From a virus: a stretch of 33,088 bases of DNA. Below are positions 7,483 to 14,623 of this stretch, piece by piece. Under the pieces are notes generated by a model, which saw only the letters and a program-made list of their open reading frames with translations, did no database searches and was not told where the DNA came from. Made by a program: the position numbers and the translations under genes. The DNA lies in the IMG/VR virus record IMGVR_UViG_3300010413_002165, positions 1-33,088 of that record; one strand, written 5' to 3'. The stretch's first letter is position 1. Every line of letters begins with the position of its first letter.

Positions 7483-7908
7483 ATGAGTATGAAGCGTGAT
7501 AGGGTAAATAACGAAAAGATTATCCCCTTCGTGGTCCCAGCTACCTATACCACTAACACTGGTATTATTACAGCCAACTGGGATACGATGCACGGGAGAT
7601 CAAACCCCACCAACATGCTCCTCACCCTCATTATGGGTACTTGGGGAGCAGGTGGTGTAGTAACGGTAAGGGTTCAGCATTGTGCCACCAGTAACGGTGT
7701 GTATACTACCCACAAGACGCTGGCGAATGCCACCCAAGCGTCTGGTATTGCCTGTTGGATTGCCCAGGTGAGTGACTTCCAGAGATTTGTCAGATTGAAT
7801 TTCGATGTGACAGTCGCTTCCTGTGTGCTCTGCATCATAGGTAATCTGGCTAGGGGTCGTAGAGAGCCTGTTACTCAAGAGAATGTGGCTACTCTGGCTG
7901 TCACCTAA
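7483..7908 (+). CDS. Probable capsid decoration or stabilising protein
   Basis: 141 residues from ATG 7483 (a second ATG is at 7489), with GGGGGGTGAATAACC upstream, 18 nt after the capsid stop. The sequence is Thr/Val/Ala-rich and predicted all-beta: TLIMGTWGAGGVVTVRVQHC, then FQRFVRLNFDVTVASCVLC. There is no signal peptide. It has no motif that I recognise, but its position directly after the capsid and just before a strong terminator matches capsid cement or decoration proteins. The C-rich, highly biased codons resemble the capsid gene and fit an abundant structural product. If the glycan cassette decorates the head, this protein is one possible acceptor, which is inference. Confidence 0.65.
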   Translation: MSMKRDRVNNEKIIPFVVPATYTTNTGIITANWDTMHGRSNPTNMLLTLIMGTWGAGGVVTVRVQHCATSNGVYTTHKTLANATQASGIACWIAQVSDFQRFVRLNFDVTVASCVLCIIGNLARGRREPVTQENVATLAVT

Positions 7909-7927
7909 TAACTGTCACCTAATTTTC

Positions 7928-7976
7928 CCTCTGCCTAGTAGCTTTTTTAGTGCTAGGCAGAGGTTTATATATTTTT
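7928..7976 (+). terminator. Strong intrinsic terminator after the capsid module
   Basis: CCTCTGCCTAG (7928-7938) and CTAGGCAGAGG (7953-7963) form a perfect 11-bp stem with a 14-nt loop. It is followed by a T-rich tract, TTTATATATTTTT (7964-7976). It separates the abundantly expressed head genes from the glycan cassette and should lower transcription of the latter. Confidence 0.9.
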
Positions 7977-7998
7977 GGAGTTCCTAGCGGAGGTGGTT

Positions 7999-8304
7999 AT
8001 GTCTACAGTAGAAATAGAACTTATGGATAGATCTCTAATCAGGAGATACGGGAAAAGAACGATAACCGTATCTATGTCGGACGCAGCGAGATTAATAAAG
8101 CAGAATAAAGCAAGGGCTAGAGCCACAGGATTTGATGGACCTCCGGTTGATAAGATGATAGGCAGTCCTCCTGCTGCTAAGGGGGCGGCACTACCAGACC
8201 CTTTGTCCGTAGTGGAGGAAGAACCCAAGAAAAAGAAGAAAAAGAAAGCTTCCTCCCCAGACCCCAATGGTACGGACAAAGTGAGTATTGCTATAGAAAA
8301 GTAG
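7999..8304 (+). CDS. Small Lys/Pro-rich protein at the cassette boundary
   Basis: 101 residues from ATG 7999, chosen because GCGGAGG (7987-7993) lies just upstream. The N-terminal half is a small folded unit with ITVSMSDAARLIKQNKARA, a pattern seen in small proteins between capsid and connector genes of many tailed phages. The C-terminal half is low-complexity: EEEP followed by seven Lys, then SSPDPNG. It ends VSIAIEK at TAG 8302-8304. The downstream glycosyltransferase is open in the -1 frame through this whole tail and has no start codon of its own near its conserved beginning, so this gene may also serve as the entry point for a frameshift product. Function unknown. Confidence 0.7.
   Translation: MSTVEIELMDRSLIRRYGKRTITVSMSDAARLIKQNKARARATGFDGPPVDKMIGSPPAAKGAALPDPLSVVEEEPKKKKKKKASSPDPNGTDKVSIAIEK
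8296..8304 (+). promoter_or_regulatory. Candidate -1 frameshift site at a stop codon (GAA AAG TAG)
   Basis: The small upstream gene ends GAA AAG TAG. A one-base slip back of the Lys tRNA from AAG to AAA at the A-AAG tetramer, helped by the slow stop codon, leads straight into GTA GCT TGG, the conserved start of the glycosyltransferase. A short CTTG/CAAG hairpin follows. A missing A in the A4 run would have the same effect, so a mutation or a sequencing error is also possible. Confidence 0.35.
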
Positions 8305-9224
8305 CTTGGGTTCAAGATGCAGAAATATTAGGGGGAGCCGAATTATCCAACCTCCAGGTTATCCGTAGGGGAATAGAGCTTGGATTCTCCGTAAAGGTAA
8401 TTACTCCGCAATCATTTGATAGGGATTGGGTAGCATCTTCTGACTTTATCATATTCAACAATTTTTACTGCTTTGATACACAACTATTCCACTTCTTGCT
8501 TAAAGTTGTATGGGAATGCGGTAAGCCATACGCAATCTATTCCCATGACCACAGAGATATTATAGGGGAAGATACAGCTAGGCCGAGGTTTGCCAGAACA
8601 TGGTTCAACCGTTCATTTTTAAATGTATTCATTTCTCCTATGCACAGGAACAACTTCTTGGAGCATCTGGGAGAGGTGATTAATCCGACTCACATATTGA
8701 CCCCACCTATTGACACTGATTTCTTTTATCCTAGAGATGTGCCACGTAGAATAAATTCTGTAGTAAATCTTACTGGTAGGTTGGTTTCCAGTAAGGGAAT
8801 GCTAAATATCTACAAGTGGGCTGTAGCCAATCCTACTCATACAATAGATGTGTACACTAAGTATGCTGACGGCACTAGTGGCAAGCTGCTGTCCGCTAGA
8901 CCGAATATAAGTATACATGGTCCTGTGCCTTACAAGATGCTGCCGCAGATCTACTCTGAGAGCGCTCATGTTATTCACTTACCTGTAGCTCTAGAAGCTG
9001 CTGGTAGGACTATTGTAGAAGGTGCTCTATGTGGATGTGGGACTATTATGAACGATAGAGTAGGGATAGCCTCTTTTAGTGAAGAGGAGTTGCCTATAGG
9101 CAGTATTCAAAGGCTGAGGAAGGTATTAAGAGAAGGTCCGTATAGATTCTGGCGTTTTGTGGCTCATCATTTTAGCAAGCTGAGGCGGTATCCAGAGATA
9201 GCAGGTAGATGGTATGAGGCGTAG
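8298..9224 (+). CDS. GT4-like glycosyltransferase lacking a normal start codon
   Basis: About 308 residues in the frame ending TAG 9222-9224. The N-terminus KVAWVQDAEILGGAELSNLQ carries the Gly-Gly-Ala-Glu loop typical of GT-B enzymes, and the C-terminal domain has ALEAAGRTIVEGALCGCG, the EX7E nucleotide-sugar site. A substrate sugar cannot be predicted. From 8181 to 8495 this frame has no ATG, GTG or TTG. The TTG at 8496 would delete about 65 conserved N-terminal residues. The protein is therefore probably reached by -1 frameshifting from the small gene before it, or a base is missing near 8298-8301, in which case GTG 8281 would be the start. It opens the glycan cassette. Confidence 0.75.
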   Translation, partial: KVAWVQDAEILGGAELSNLQVIRRGIELGFSVKVITPQSFDRDWVASSDFIIFNNFYCFDTQLFHFLLKVVWECGKPYAIYSHDHRDIIGEDTARPRFARTWFNRSFLNVFISPMHRNNFLEHLGEVINPTHILTPPIDTDFFYPRDVPRRINSVVNLTGRLVSSKGMLNIYKWAVANPTHTIDVYTKYADGTSGKLLSARPNISIHGPVPYKMLPQIYSESAHVIHLPVALEAAGRTIVEGALCGCGTIMNDRVGIASFSEEELPIGSIQRLRKVLREGPYRFWRFVAHHFSKLRRYPEIAGRWYEA

Positions 9225-10443
9225 AAACGAAAAAGGAATATTCGTAAAAACACATGGAGAAAGTAATACTCCATTTTATTACTGTTGGCGAGATATGAAG
9301 CAGAAGTGCAGTAATCCTAATAGTAGCCTTTACTACCTATATGGAGAGAAAGGAATTAAGGTTTGTAGTAGATGGAATAAATATAAGAACTTCAGAGATG
9401 ATATGAGGCTAAGCTATTTAATAGCTGCATATATGTTTGGGGCTAAAAATATATCGTTAAACATGGTTGATAAGAATAAAGGATTCAGCCCAGATAATTG
9501 TGAGTGGGTGCTTAGTGCTAGAAGGCCGTATAGAGAAATAAATCCAGATAAATTAGTATTGAAACATAGGCAAAGTAGTTCTCTGGAAGAGAAAATAAAA
9601 TGGAGTAAAGACAGAATAAGGGATTGGTATGAGATATGGGGTGGTGGTGTATCTGTATCTTTCTCTGGAGGAAAAGATTCAACTGCTCTATTGCATTTGG
9701 TGCGGTCTATATATCCTGATGTTCCTGCCGCTTTTATAGATAGTGGATTGGAATATCCTGAAATAAGGGCTTTTGTTAAGACGATAGATAATGTTACTTG
9801 GCTGAAACCAAAAAAGCCTTTTATTAGAGTAATAAAGGAATATGGGTATCCTGTAGTAAGTAAGAAGGTGGCTAGGCAAATTGCTCGTTTGAGGATGCGA
9901 AATGAGAAGAATAAGGCTAGTTGTAATTTGTATCTGGAAGGGATCACTAAGAAAGGGTATTATGCTCCTAGATGGAAGCTGCCTAAAAGATGGCACAGTT
10001 TAATAGATGCTCCCTTTAATACTTCTGCTAAATGCTGCTACTTTATAAAGCAGCAACCTCTTCGCAAATACGCTTACGAAACTGGCAGAAAAGCTATGGT
10101 GGCAGTTAAGGCTGAGGACTCTATGGCTAGAACTAATTTATTCCTCTCTATAAAGTGTAGCAACAACTTTAGTGGAATAGAGCCTACTTCCTACCCACTT
10201 AGTTATTGGACTAATAAGGATATCTGGAGGTACTTGAGAGACTACTCTGTCCCTTATTGTAAGATATATGATGAAGGAATAGAAACAACAGGCTGCATGT
10301 TTTGTTGTTTTGGAATCCATTTGGAGAAAGAACCAAATAGATTTCAATCTATGAGACATACTCACCCTAAAATATATGACTATTGCATACATAAGCTTGG
10401 TATAGGGGATATACTAGATTACATAGGTGTTCCATATGAGTGA
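9214..10443 (+). CDS. Homing-type N-terminal domain fused to a PAPS-reductase-family ATP pyrophosphatase
   Basis: 409 residues from ATG 9214, overlapping the glycosyltransferase by 11 nt. Residues 10-105 (FYYCWRDMKQKCSNPNSS, YGEKGIKVCSRW, then FSPDNCEWV) match a small domain usually found alone in phages and resembling homing-endonuclease accessory modules. From about residue 125 it is a PAPS-reductase-family protein: SLEEKIKWSKDRIRDWY, the P-loop SGGKDS at residues 151-156, DSGLEYPEI, and a Cys-rich C-terminus with GCMFCCFG. Family members bind ATP or adenylyl-sulfate compounds; phage versions have no settled role. Two sulfotransferase-like genes downstream make sulfur metabolism for glycan sulfation plausible, but this is inference. 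The fusion is unusual. Confidence 0.82.
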   Translation: MRRRNEKGIFVKTHGESNTPFYYCWRDMKQKCSNPNSSLYYLYGEKGIKVCSRWNKYKNFRDDMRLSYLIAAYMFGAKNISLNMVDKNKGFSPDNCEWVLSARRPYREINPDKLVLKHRQSSSLEEKIKWSKDRIRDWYEIWGGGVSVSFSGGKDSTALLHLVRSIYPDVPAAFIDSGLEYPEIRAFVKTIDNVTWLKPKKPFIRVIKEYGYPVVSKKVARQIARLRMRNEKNKASCNLYLEGITKKGYYAPRWKLPKRWHSLIDAPFNTSAKCCYFIKQQPLRKYAYETGRKAMVAVKAEDSMARTNLFLSIKCSNNFSGIEPTSYPLSYWTNKDIWRYLRDYSVPYCKIYDEGIETTGCMFCCFGIHLEKEPNRFQSMRHTHPKIYDYCIHKLGIGDILDYIGVPYE

Positions 10444-11452
10444 AAACGGCACTATTTTTTTAGGAGTGGCTGAACTGGGCTGGGAGTACTTGAGATGGTC
10501 TGGTTATTGTCGGAAAATAGCTAGGCAAAATGAGCGCTCAGCGCCCTATTTTGTCTGCACCCATGATGGGCGTGATATCCTGTACAGCGACTTCTGTGAC
10601 GGCTATATCCACCATAATTTCTGGTTTGTGTTGAAAAGGGATGCTGGTGTGGACTTTGGAAATTTCCATGGTTATGGACTTACCAAGTTTAAAGATAGTG
10701 ATTTCGATGAGTTAGGTAGATGGGCGCAGAGAGTTGTCTATCAGAAGTACGGTGTCTCCTGCGATGTAATAAGGCATCCTATAGGAATTAAGCGGAAGTA
10801 CGAGTACAAAGAGCAGCATATGGCTACTCTGAGGCCAGGAAGGGAAGCTGTATATATATGGGAAAGCCTAAAGAAGCAAAAGATGGGTGGGGTAGAAGCT
10901 ATAGTAGCAGTATTCCCTAGGAGAAAAGGAGATATAAGAGATTGGGGAGAGGATAGATATGTAAGGCTAATAGACATGCTAATAAACGCCAACTACGGAG
11001 TAGTTATAGGAGGCGACCCCAGTATGAGTTTTTGTACTGGAGTGTGTACTAAGAACAGTGACAATATAGTGAACATAATGAATATGTCTAGGGATAATCT
11101 ACTGAACGTTCTAGTAGCAGCTTTGAGGGATTGCAAACTTGCTGTGGGTAGCCAGAGTGTTCTCCCACTAATAGCTTTGGGGCAAGGTGTTACTACCTAC
11201 ATGTGGGGATGTGAGCCTGTACGCCACAGTAAATACTACAATTGGTCTGGTGCTGACTGCTATTTTAGTGAGACTCAGGATTACTCTATATCCCCAGAGG
11301 AAGTATTTAAGAAGATTGAGGATATAATACCCTTTGCCGAGAATAAGTGGCCTCATATAGAGCGTAAGAGTTGGAAGATGCTGAAGCGTGGAGAGAGATT
11401 GCCTGACGAGAAAGATAAGGCTATTGCAAAGGCTTATAATGCGGAATCATAG
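10436..11452 (+). CDS. GT-B glycosyltransferase, heptosyltransferase (GT9)-like
   Basis: 338 residues from ATG 10436, overlapping the previous stop by 8 nt; a GTG at 10427 is less likely. The C-terminal half has the GT9-type layout: VAVFPRRKGDIRDWGEDRYV, YGVVIGGDP, and LAVGSQSVLPLIALGQGVTT, where a Ser-Gln-Ser replaces the usual Asp-Thr-Gly loop that contacts the donor. The N-terminal domain is divergent. Donor and acceptor are unknown. It is translationally coupled to both neighbours within the glycan operon. I am confident it has a GT-B fold but less so of the family. Confidence 0.55.
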   Translation: MSENGTIFLGVAELGWEYLRWSGYCRKIARQNERSAPYFVCTHDGRDILYSDFCDGYIHHNFWFVLKRDAGVDFGNFHGYGLTKFKDSDFDELGRWAQRVVYQKYGVSCDVIRHPIGIKRKYEYKEQHMATLRPGREAVYIWESLKKQKMGGVEAIVAVFPRRKGDIRDWGEDRYVRLIDMLINANYGVVIGGDPSMSFCTGVCTKNSDNIVNIMNMSRDNLLNVLVAALRDCKLAVGSQSVLPLIALGQGVTTYMWGCEPVRHSKYYNWSGADCYFSETQDYSISPEEVFKKIEDIIPFAENKWPHIERKSWKMLKRGERLPDEKDKAIAKAYNAES

Positions 11453-11957
11453 AGTTGTGCTAGTTGATATAGTGATGAACGAGGGGGGAGGGAAGTTTAT
11501 TGAGATAGGTGTTCTAAAGGGAAAGACTTGCAAAGCCATCTTACACTATTGCGATGAGGTAATTACAGAGTACTGGGCTATAGATCCCTGGACTACTGTA
11601 GAGAGAACCAAGCGGAGAAGCTGGTCCCAGGAGAACTGGGATAAGTATTACCTCTATACTGCTAGGCTAATGCTCTACTATAGGAAGTTGAGAGTAGTTA
11701 GAGCTACGTCTATGGAGTTTTTCAGTATAGCTAAGGGTTTTGGAGAATACTTTGATATTGGATTTATTGATGGCGACCATACGCATAAAGCGGTAAGAGA
11801 AGATATAATATGCTGGAAGAGCTTGATAAGAAAAGGTGGGCTTTTGACTGGACATGATTACTCAAAAAGGTTTCCTGGTGTAGTGCAAGCTGTGGATGAG
11901 ATATTTGGATCTGCTGTAGAGATATTTCCTGGCAGTATTTGGGCGGTGAGGATATGA
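11439..11957 (+). CDS. SAM-dependent methyltransferase (Methyltransf_24-like)
   Basis: 172 residues from ATG 11439, which overlaps the previous gene by 14 nt; a GTG at 11388 would need a 65-nt overlap. Motif I is GGKFIEIGVLKGKT, motif II is around EYWAIDPW, and the family signature FIDGDHTHKAVREDI is followed by GGLLTGHDY. These proteins are class I methyltransferases acting on sugars, peptides or small molecules, often in glycan clusters as O-methyltransferases. The size is at the short end for the family. It overlaps the next glycosyltransferase by 4 nt, so it is part of the cassette and may cap or modify a sugar. Confidence 0.75.
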   Translation: MRNHRVVLVDIVMNEGGGKFIEIGVLKGKTCKAILHYCDEVITEYWAIDPWTTVERTKRRSWSQENWDKYYLYTARLMLYYRKLRVVRATSMEFFSIAKGFGEYFDIGFIDGDHTHKAVREDIICWKSLIRKGGLLTGHDYSKRFPGVVQAVDEIFGSAVEIFPGSIWAVRI

Positions 11958-12529
11958 GCAAAGCAAGAGTGTTGCTGATTGCAGACGTTAAGGGCTGGGC
12001 CTGGGACTTCAAGTGCCAACAGATAGTAAAGCATCTCAGTGATGAGTTCGATTTTGTTGTCGTGTATAGGTTTCAGGAAGGGAAGATAGATATAAAGAAG
12101 TTAGGTGATTTCGACATTTATTTTACTTTTGCTCCTAGGTTCCTTGGGATGCTGGAGAAGGTTCCTATACGTAAGAGGGTGAGTGGTATAACTGCCCACT
12201 TTCTTGGTATGGATGAGGAGATGAATAAGTATAGGCAGGAAGTGATGTGGTTCCATGCCAATAGCCAATTGCTAGTGAAAGCAGCCCAAAGATATTATCC
12301 TAAGACATTTTATATACCGAATGGTGTAGATGAGACAGTATACAAGAGAGACCCCAACTACAAGAGAGTATTCAAGGATTATTTCACTATAGGACATGTC
12401 GGGAAGAACACTCCTAGGAAAGGGTACTGGGATATAATACATCCTGCCTTTTGTGATGCTTATAGATCTGGTCCAATGCGATACATCCTGCCTTTTGTGA
12501 TGCTTATAGATCTGGTCCAATGCGGATAG
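11954..12529 (+). CDS. GT4 glycosyltransferase, N-terminal part of a frameshifted gene
   Basis: 192 residues from ATG 11954 with GTGAGGAT upstream. The N-terminal GT-B domain (KARVLLIADVKGWAWDFKCQ), the linker FYIPNGVDETVY and the start of the second domain (IGHVGKNTPRKGYWD) are intact. At 12481 the frame is broken by a 44-bp tandem duplication, after which it reads RYILPFVMLIDLVQCG and stops at 12529. Removing one repeat copy restores a continuous frame into the next open frame (12520-12909) to give a normal enzyme of about 303 residues. As read, the product lacks the donor-binding half and should be inactive. Confidence 0.85.
   Translation: MSKARVLLIADVKGWAWDFKCQQIVKHLSDEFDFVVVYRFQEGKIDIKKLGDFDIYFTFAPRFLGMLEKVPIRKRVSGITAHFLGMDEEMNKYRQEVMWFHANSQLLVKAAQRYYPKTFYIPNGVDETVYKRDPNYKRVFKDYFTIGHVGKNTPRKGYWDIIHPAFCDAYRSGPMRYILPFVMLIDLVQCG
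12437..12524 (+). repeat. 44-bp perfect tandem duplication that frameshifts a glycosyltransferase
   Basis: Bases 12437-12480 and 12481-12524 are identical (beginning ATACATCCTGCC and ending GTCCAATGCG). Since 44 is not a multiple of three, two copies shift the frame and one copy gives an intact gene. Such repeats can be lost or gained by replication slippage, so this could be an on/off switch, a fresh mutation or an assembly error. Confidence 0.95.
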
Positions 12530-12909
12530 TTTCCAATCTCAGGCGCTATAAAAGCGCTTTGCCACAGCATAAGATGGTGGAGTGGTATCAGGAAATAGAT
12601 ATCATGGTATTTGCAAGTAAGCTTGATGGTACTCCTAACCCCATGCTAGAGGCTGCAGCCTGTGGTATCCCCAGCGTTATTAATCCTATAGGCAATGCTC
12701 CTGAATTCATAACCGAAGAGAACGGAGTGTTGGTACATGAAGTTGGAGTTTCTAACTATTGTAAGATCATGGAATGGGCTAGGGATAATCCTGACAAAGT
12801 AAAAGAGATGGGAAGGAAAGCTAGAGAAACAGTTCTAGCTGGGTGGACTTGGAAGGGACAAAGCGCCCACTATAGGCATATGTTTAGAACTATACTTGGG
12901 AGAGTGTAG
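12520..12909 (+). CDS. GT4 glycosyltransferase, C-terminal part of the frameshifted gene
   Basis: This frame is open from ATG 12520 in the second repeat copy to TAG 12909 and encodes 129 residues. It carries the donor-binding end of a GT4 enzyme: WYQEIDIMVFASKLDGTPNP, MLEAAACGIPSV (the acidic EX7E-like site), then NGVLVHEVG. It is the natural continuation of the gene starting at 11954 once one 44-bp copy is removed. The ATG is internal to the ancestral gene and has no convincing ribosome site, so independent translation is doubtful. Confidence 0.8.
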   Translation: MRIVSNLRRYKSALPQHKMVEWYQEIDIMVFASKLDGTPNPMLEAAACGIPSVINPIGNAPEFITEENGVLVHEVGVSNYCKIMEWARDNPDKVKEMGRKARETVLAGWTWKGQSAHYRHMFRTILGRV

Positions 12910-13901
12910 TGGATAGATTCTCCATAGTAATAACAGTATATGAGGAGTATGAGCTTTTTAGACAGGCATATGAATCTATCTTACACCACGTAGATCCAAA
13001 TTCCTATAGAGAGATTATTGTAGTAGATGACCATTCTAACCCCAGAGGAAAACTGAGAGAATACCTAAATTATCTGGATACTATGGAGAATACTAAAATT
13101 ATTGCCTTTGATGAATATAGAGTTGGATTTCACTGCAATGACAATGACCTATCTAGGATAGACATGTCTAAGTACTCCTCTAGAGAGAAAGGCTTTGGGC
13201 ATGGGTATTCATTGCAGTGTGGGATCAATGAAGTTACTACTGATTACGTACTGTGCTTCGATGCAGATTCTGTTATGCTGAAAGCTTCTAGAAATATGCT
13301 ACATGAGATAGCCAAACTGTTTGATCAGCACGATAGAGTTATGGCAATAGGCCAGTTAGCGGGGCTAATGACTAATGAGCTGGTTACTGTGGATAAAGAA
13401 TTCTCCTATCACTTTGGAGGGAGATCTACTGGGAGTGGTGGTACTCCAGGAAGCCCAGCTTTTGCTTGTAGAATGAGTGGCTGGAAAGAGCATGGAATAG
13501 AACCTATAGCAGAAAAACCAAAGACGATGAGTTGGGCAGCGGGTAGGTACGCCAGGTATATCACCAACAGAGGATTCTGCTTATTAAATTTCCCAGTGTT
13601 TAGCAAGAAATACGTGTTCCATGTGGGGGGAGCTATTTTTAAATTTACTAGACCAGGACGAATGCCAAAGTCTTTTGGATTTTGCTCTGACTTTACTGCT
13701 CCTTATGGGCCAAGAAGAAGTCCAACTAAACTATACGACTGGTATGCTGGCAGATATGTTTTGAAATGGTCTACCGACACGTATGTGAAGAAACTTAGAA
13801 GTAAGTATAGTAATCCGTTTGATCAACTACAACCACCCTTGGATGAGGATTTGCTGTACACACTGGATGAGAATGAAGGGCCGATTAAGGAGAAGAAGTG
13901 A
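12909..13901 (+). CDS. GT2 family glycosyltransferase
   Basis: 330 residues from GTG 12909, which overlaps the previous TAG as TAGTG. It is a GT-A enzyme: FSIVITVYEEYELFRQAYES at the N-terminus, EIIVVDDHS with the first Asp pair, and YVLCFDADSVML with the DxD metal site around residue 120. The C-terminal 150 residues (GGRSTGSGGTPGSPAFACRM, then YHFGG and FHVGG patches) are family-specific acceptor elements. It should invert a nucleotide-sugar onto a growing glycan at the cytoplasmic side. There is no membrane segment. Coupled to the next gene by a GTGA overlap. Confidence 0.85.
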   Translation: MDRFSIVITVYEEYELFRQAYESILHHVDPNSYREIIVVDDHSNPRGKLREYLNYLDTMENTKIIAFDEYRVGFHCNDNDLSRIDMSKYSSREKGFGHGYSLQCGINEVTTDYVLCFDADSVMLKASRNMLHEIAKLFDQHDRVMAIGQLAGLMTNELVTVDKEFSYHFGGRSTGSGGTPGSPAFACRMSGWKEHGIEPIAEKPKTMSWAAGRYARYITNRGFCLLNFPVFSKKYVFHVGGAIFKFTRPGRMPKSFGFCSDFTAPYGPRRSPTKLYDWYAGRYVLKWSTDTYVKKLRSKYSNPFDQLQPPLDEDLLYTLDENEGPIKEKK

Positions 13902-14623
13902 AGATATCTCTATTGTGTCCTACTAGGGGTAGGCCAAAAGGAATGGGCAGACTGGTACAATCTCTTAAGGATACTATCTTTGATAAAAGTGGAGTAGAAC
14001 TGATATTCTACATAGACAGCGATGATGCGGGAAGTATAAAAAAATTCGATAAGTTGTGTAGCTACGGAGGGTTTTCTATAAGGTGCATCGTGGGACATAG
14101 GATTATTAGGAGCATGATGTGGAATGAATGCTATGAGATCTCTAGTAGAGAGATCTGCATGGTATGCGCTGATGATTTAGTATTTGAGACTAACAAGTGG
14201 GACAAGATGGTAAGAGCTGAGTTTGAGGCTGTTCCTGATAGGATACTTCTCCTGCATGGATGGGACGGAATTAAAAATGAAAATAGAGCTACCCACGGGT
14301 TTATTCATAGAAACTGGGTGGAGACAGTAGGATGTTTTGTAGCACCTTATTTTAGTTTTTGGTACAACGATACTTGGTTGACGGAGGTGGCTGACAGAAT
14401 AGAGAGAAGGAAGTACAATCCAAAGCTCCGCATTAGGCATAAGCACTGTTGTCTTACAGCAGAGGGGCTTGACAATACGTATAAAGAGGCCAAAGCCAGG
14501 GGTTTAAAAGAGAGAGTTCATGAAATATGGCGGGATACTGCTAAAGAGAGAGTAGAAGATGCGAGAAAGCTCCAGGAATTTATCAATGCTTGGAAAGAAG
14601 GTAGTATTAATTCACCCACCTAA
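13898..14623 (+). CDS. GT-A type glycosyltransferase (GT2-like)
   Basis: 241 residues from GTG 13898, overlapping the previous stop as GTGA. The N-terminus KISLLCPTRGRPKGMGRLVQ and FYIDSDDAGS are typical of small GT-A enzymes, and ICMVCADDLVFETNKWDKMV supplies a second acidic pair in the place of the DxD motif. The central THGFIHRNWVETVG and YFSFWYNDTWLTEVADR match proteins often annotated only as glycosyltransferase in large phages. The C-terminus is a charged helix. Substrates unknown. Confidence 0.7.
   Translation: MKISLLCPTRGRPKGMGRLVQSLKDTIFDKSGVELIFYIDSDDAGSIKKFDKLCSYGGFSIRCIVGHRIIRSMMWNECYEISSREICMVCADDLVFETNKWDKMVRAEFEAVPDRILLLHGWDGIKNENRATHGFIHRNWVETVGCFVAPYFSFWYNDTWLTEVADRIERRKYNPKLRIRHKHCCLTAEGLDNTYKEAKARGLKERVHEIWRDTAKERVEDARKLQEFINAWKEGSINSPT

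Noticed and set aside
12437-12524. CRISPR-like repeat
   Set aside because: Only two direct copies with no spacer, inside a coding gene.
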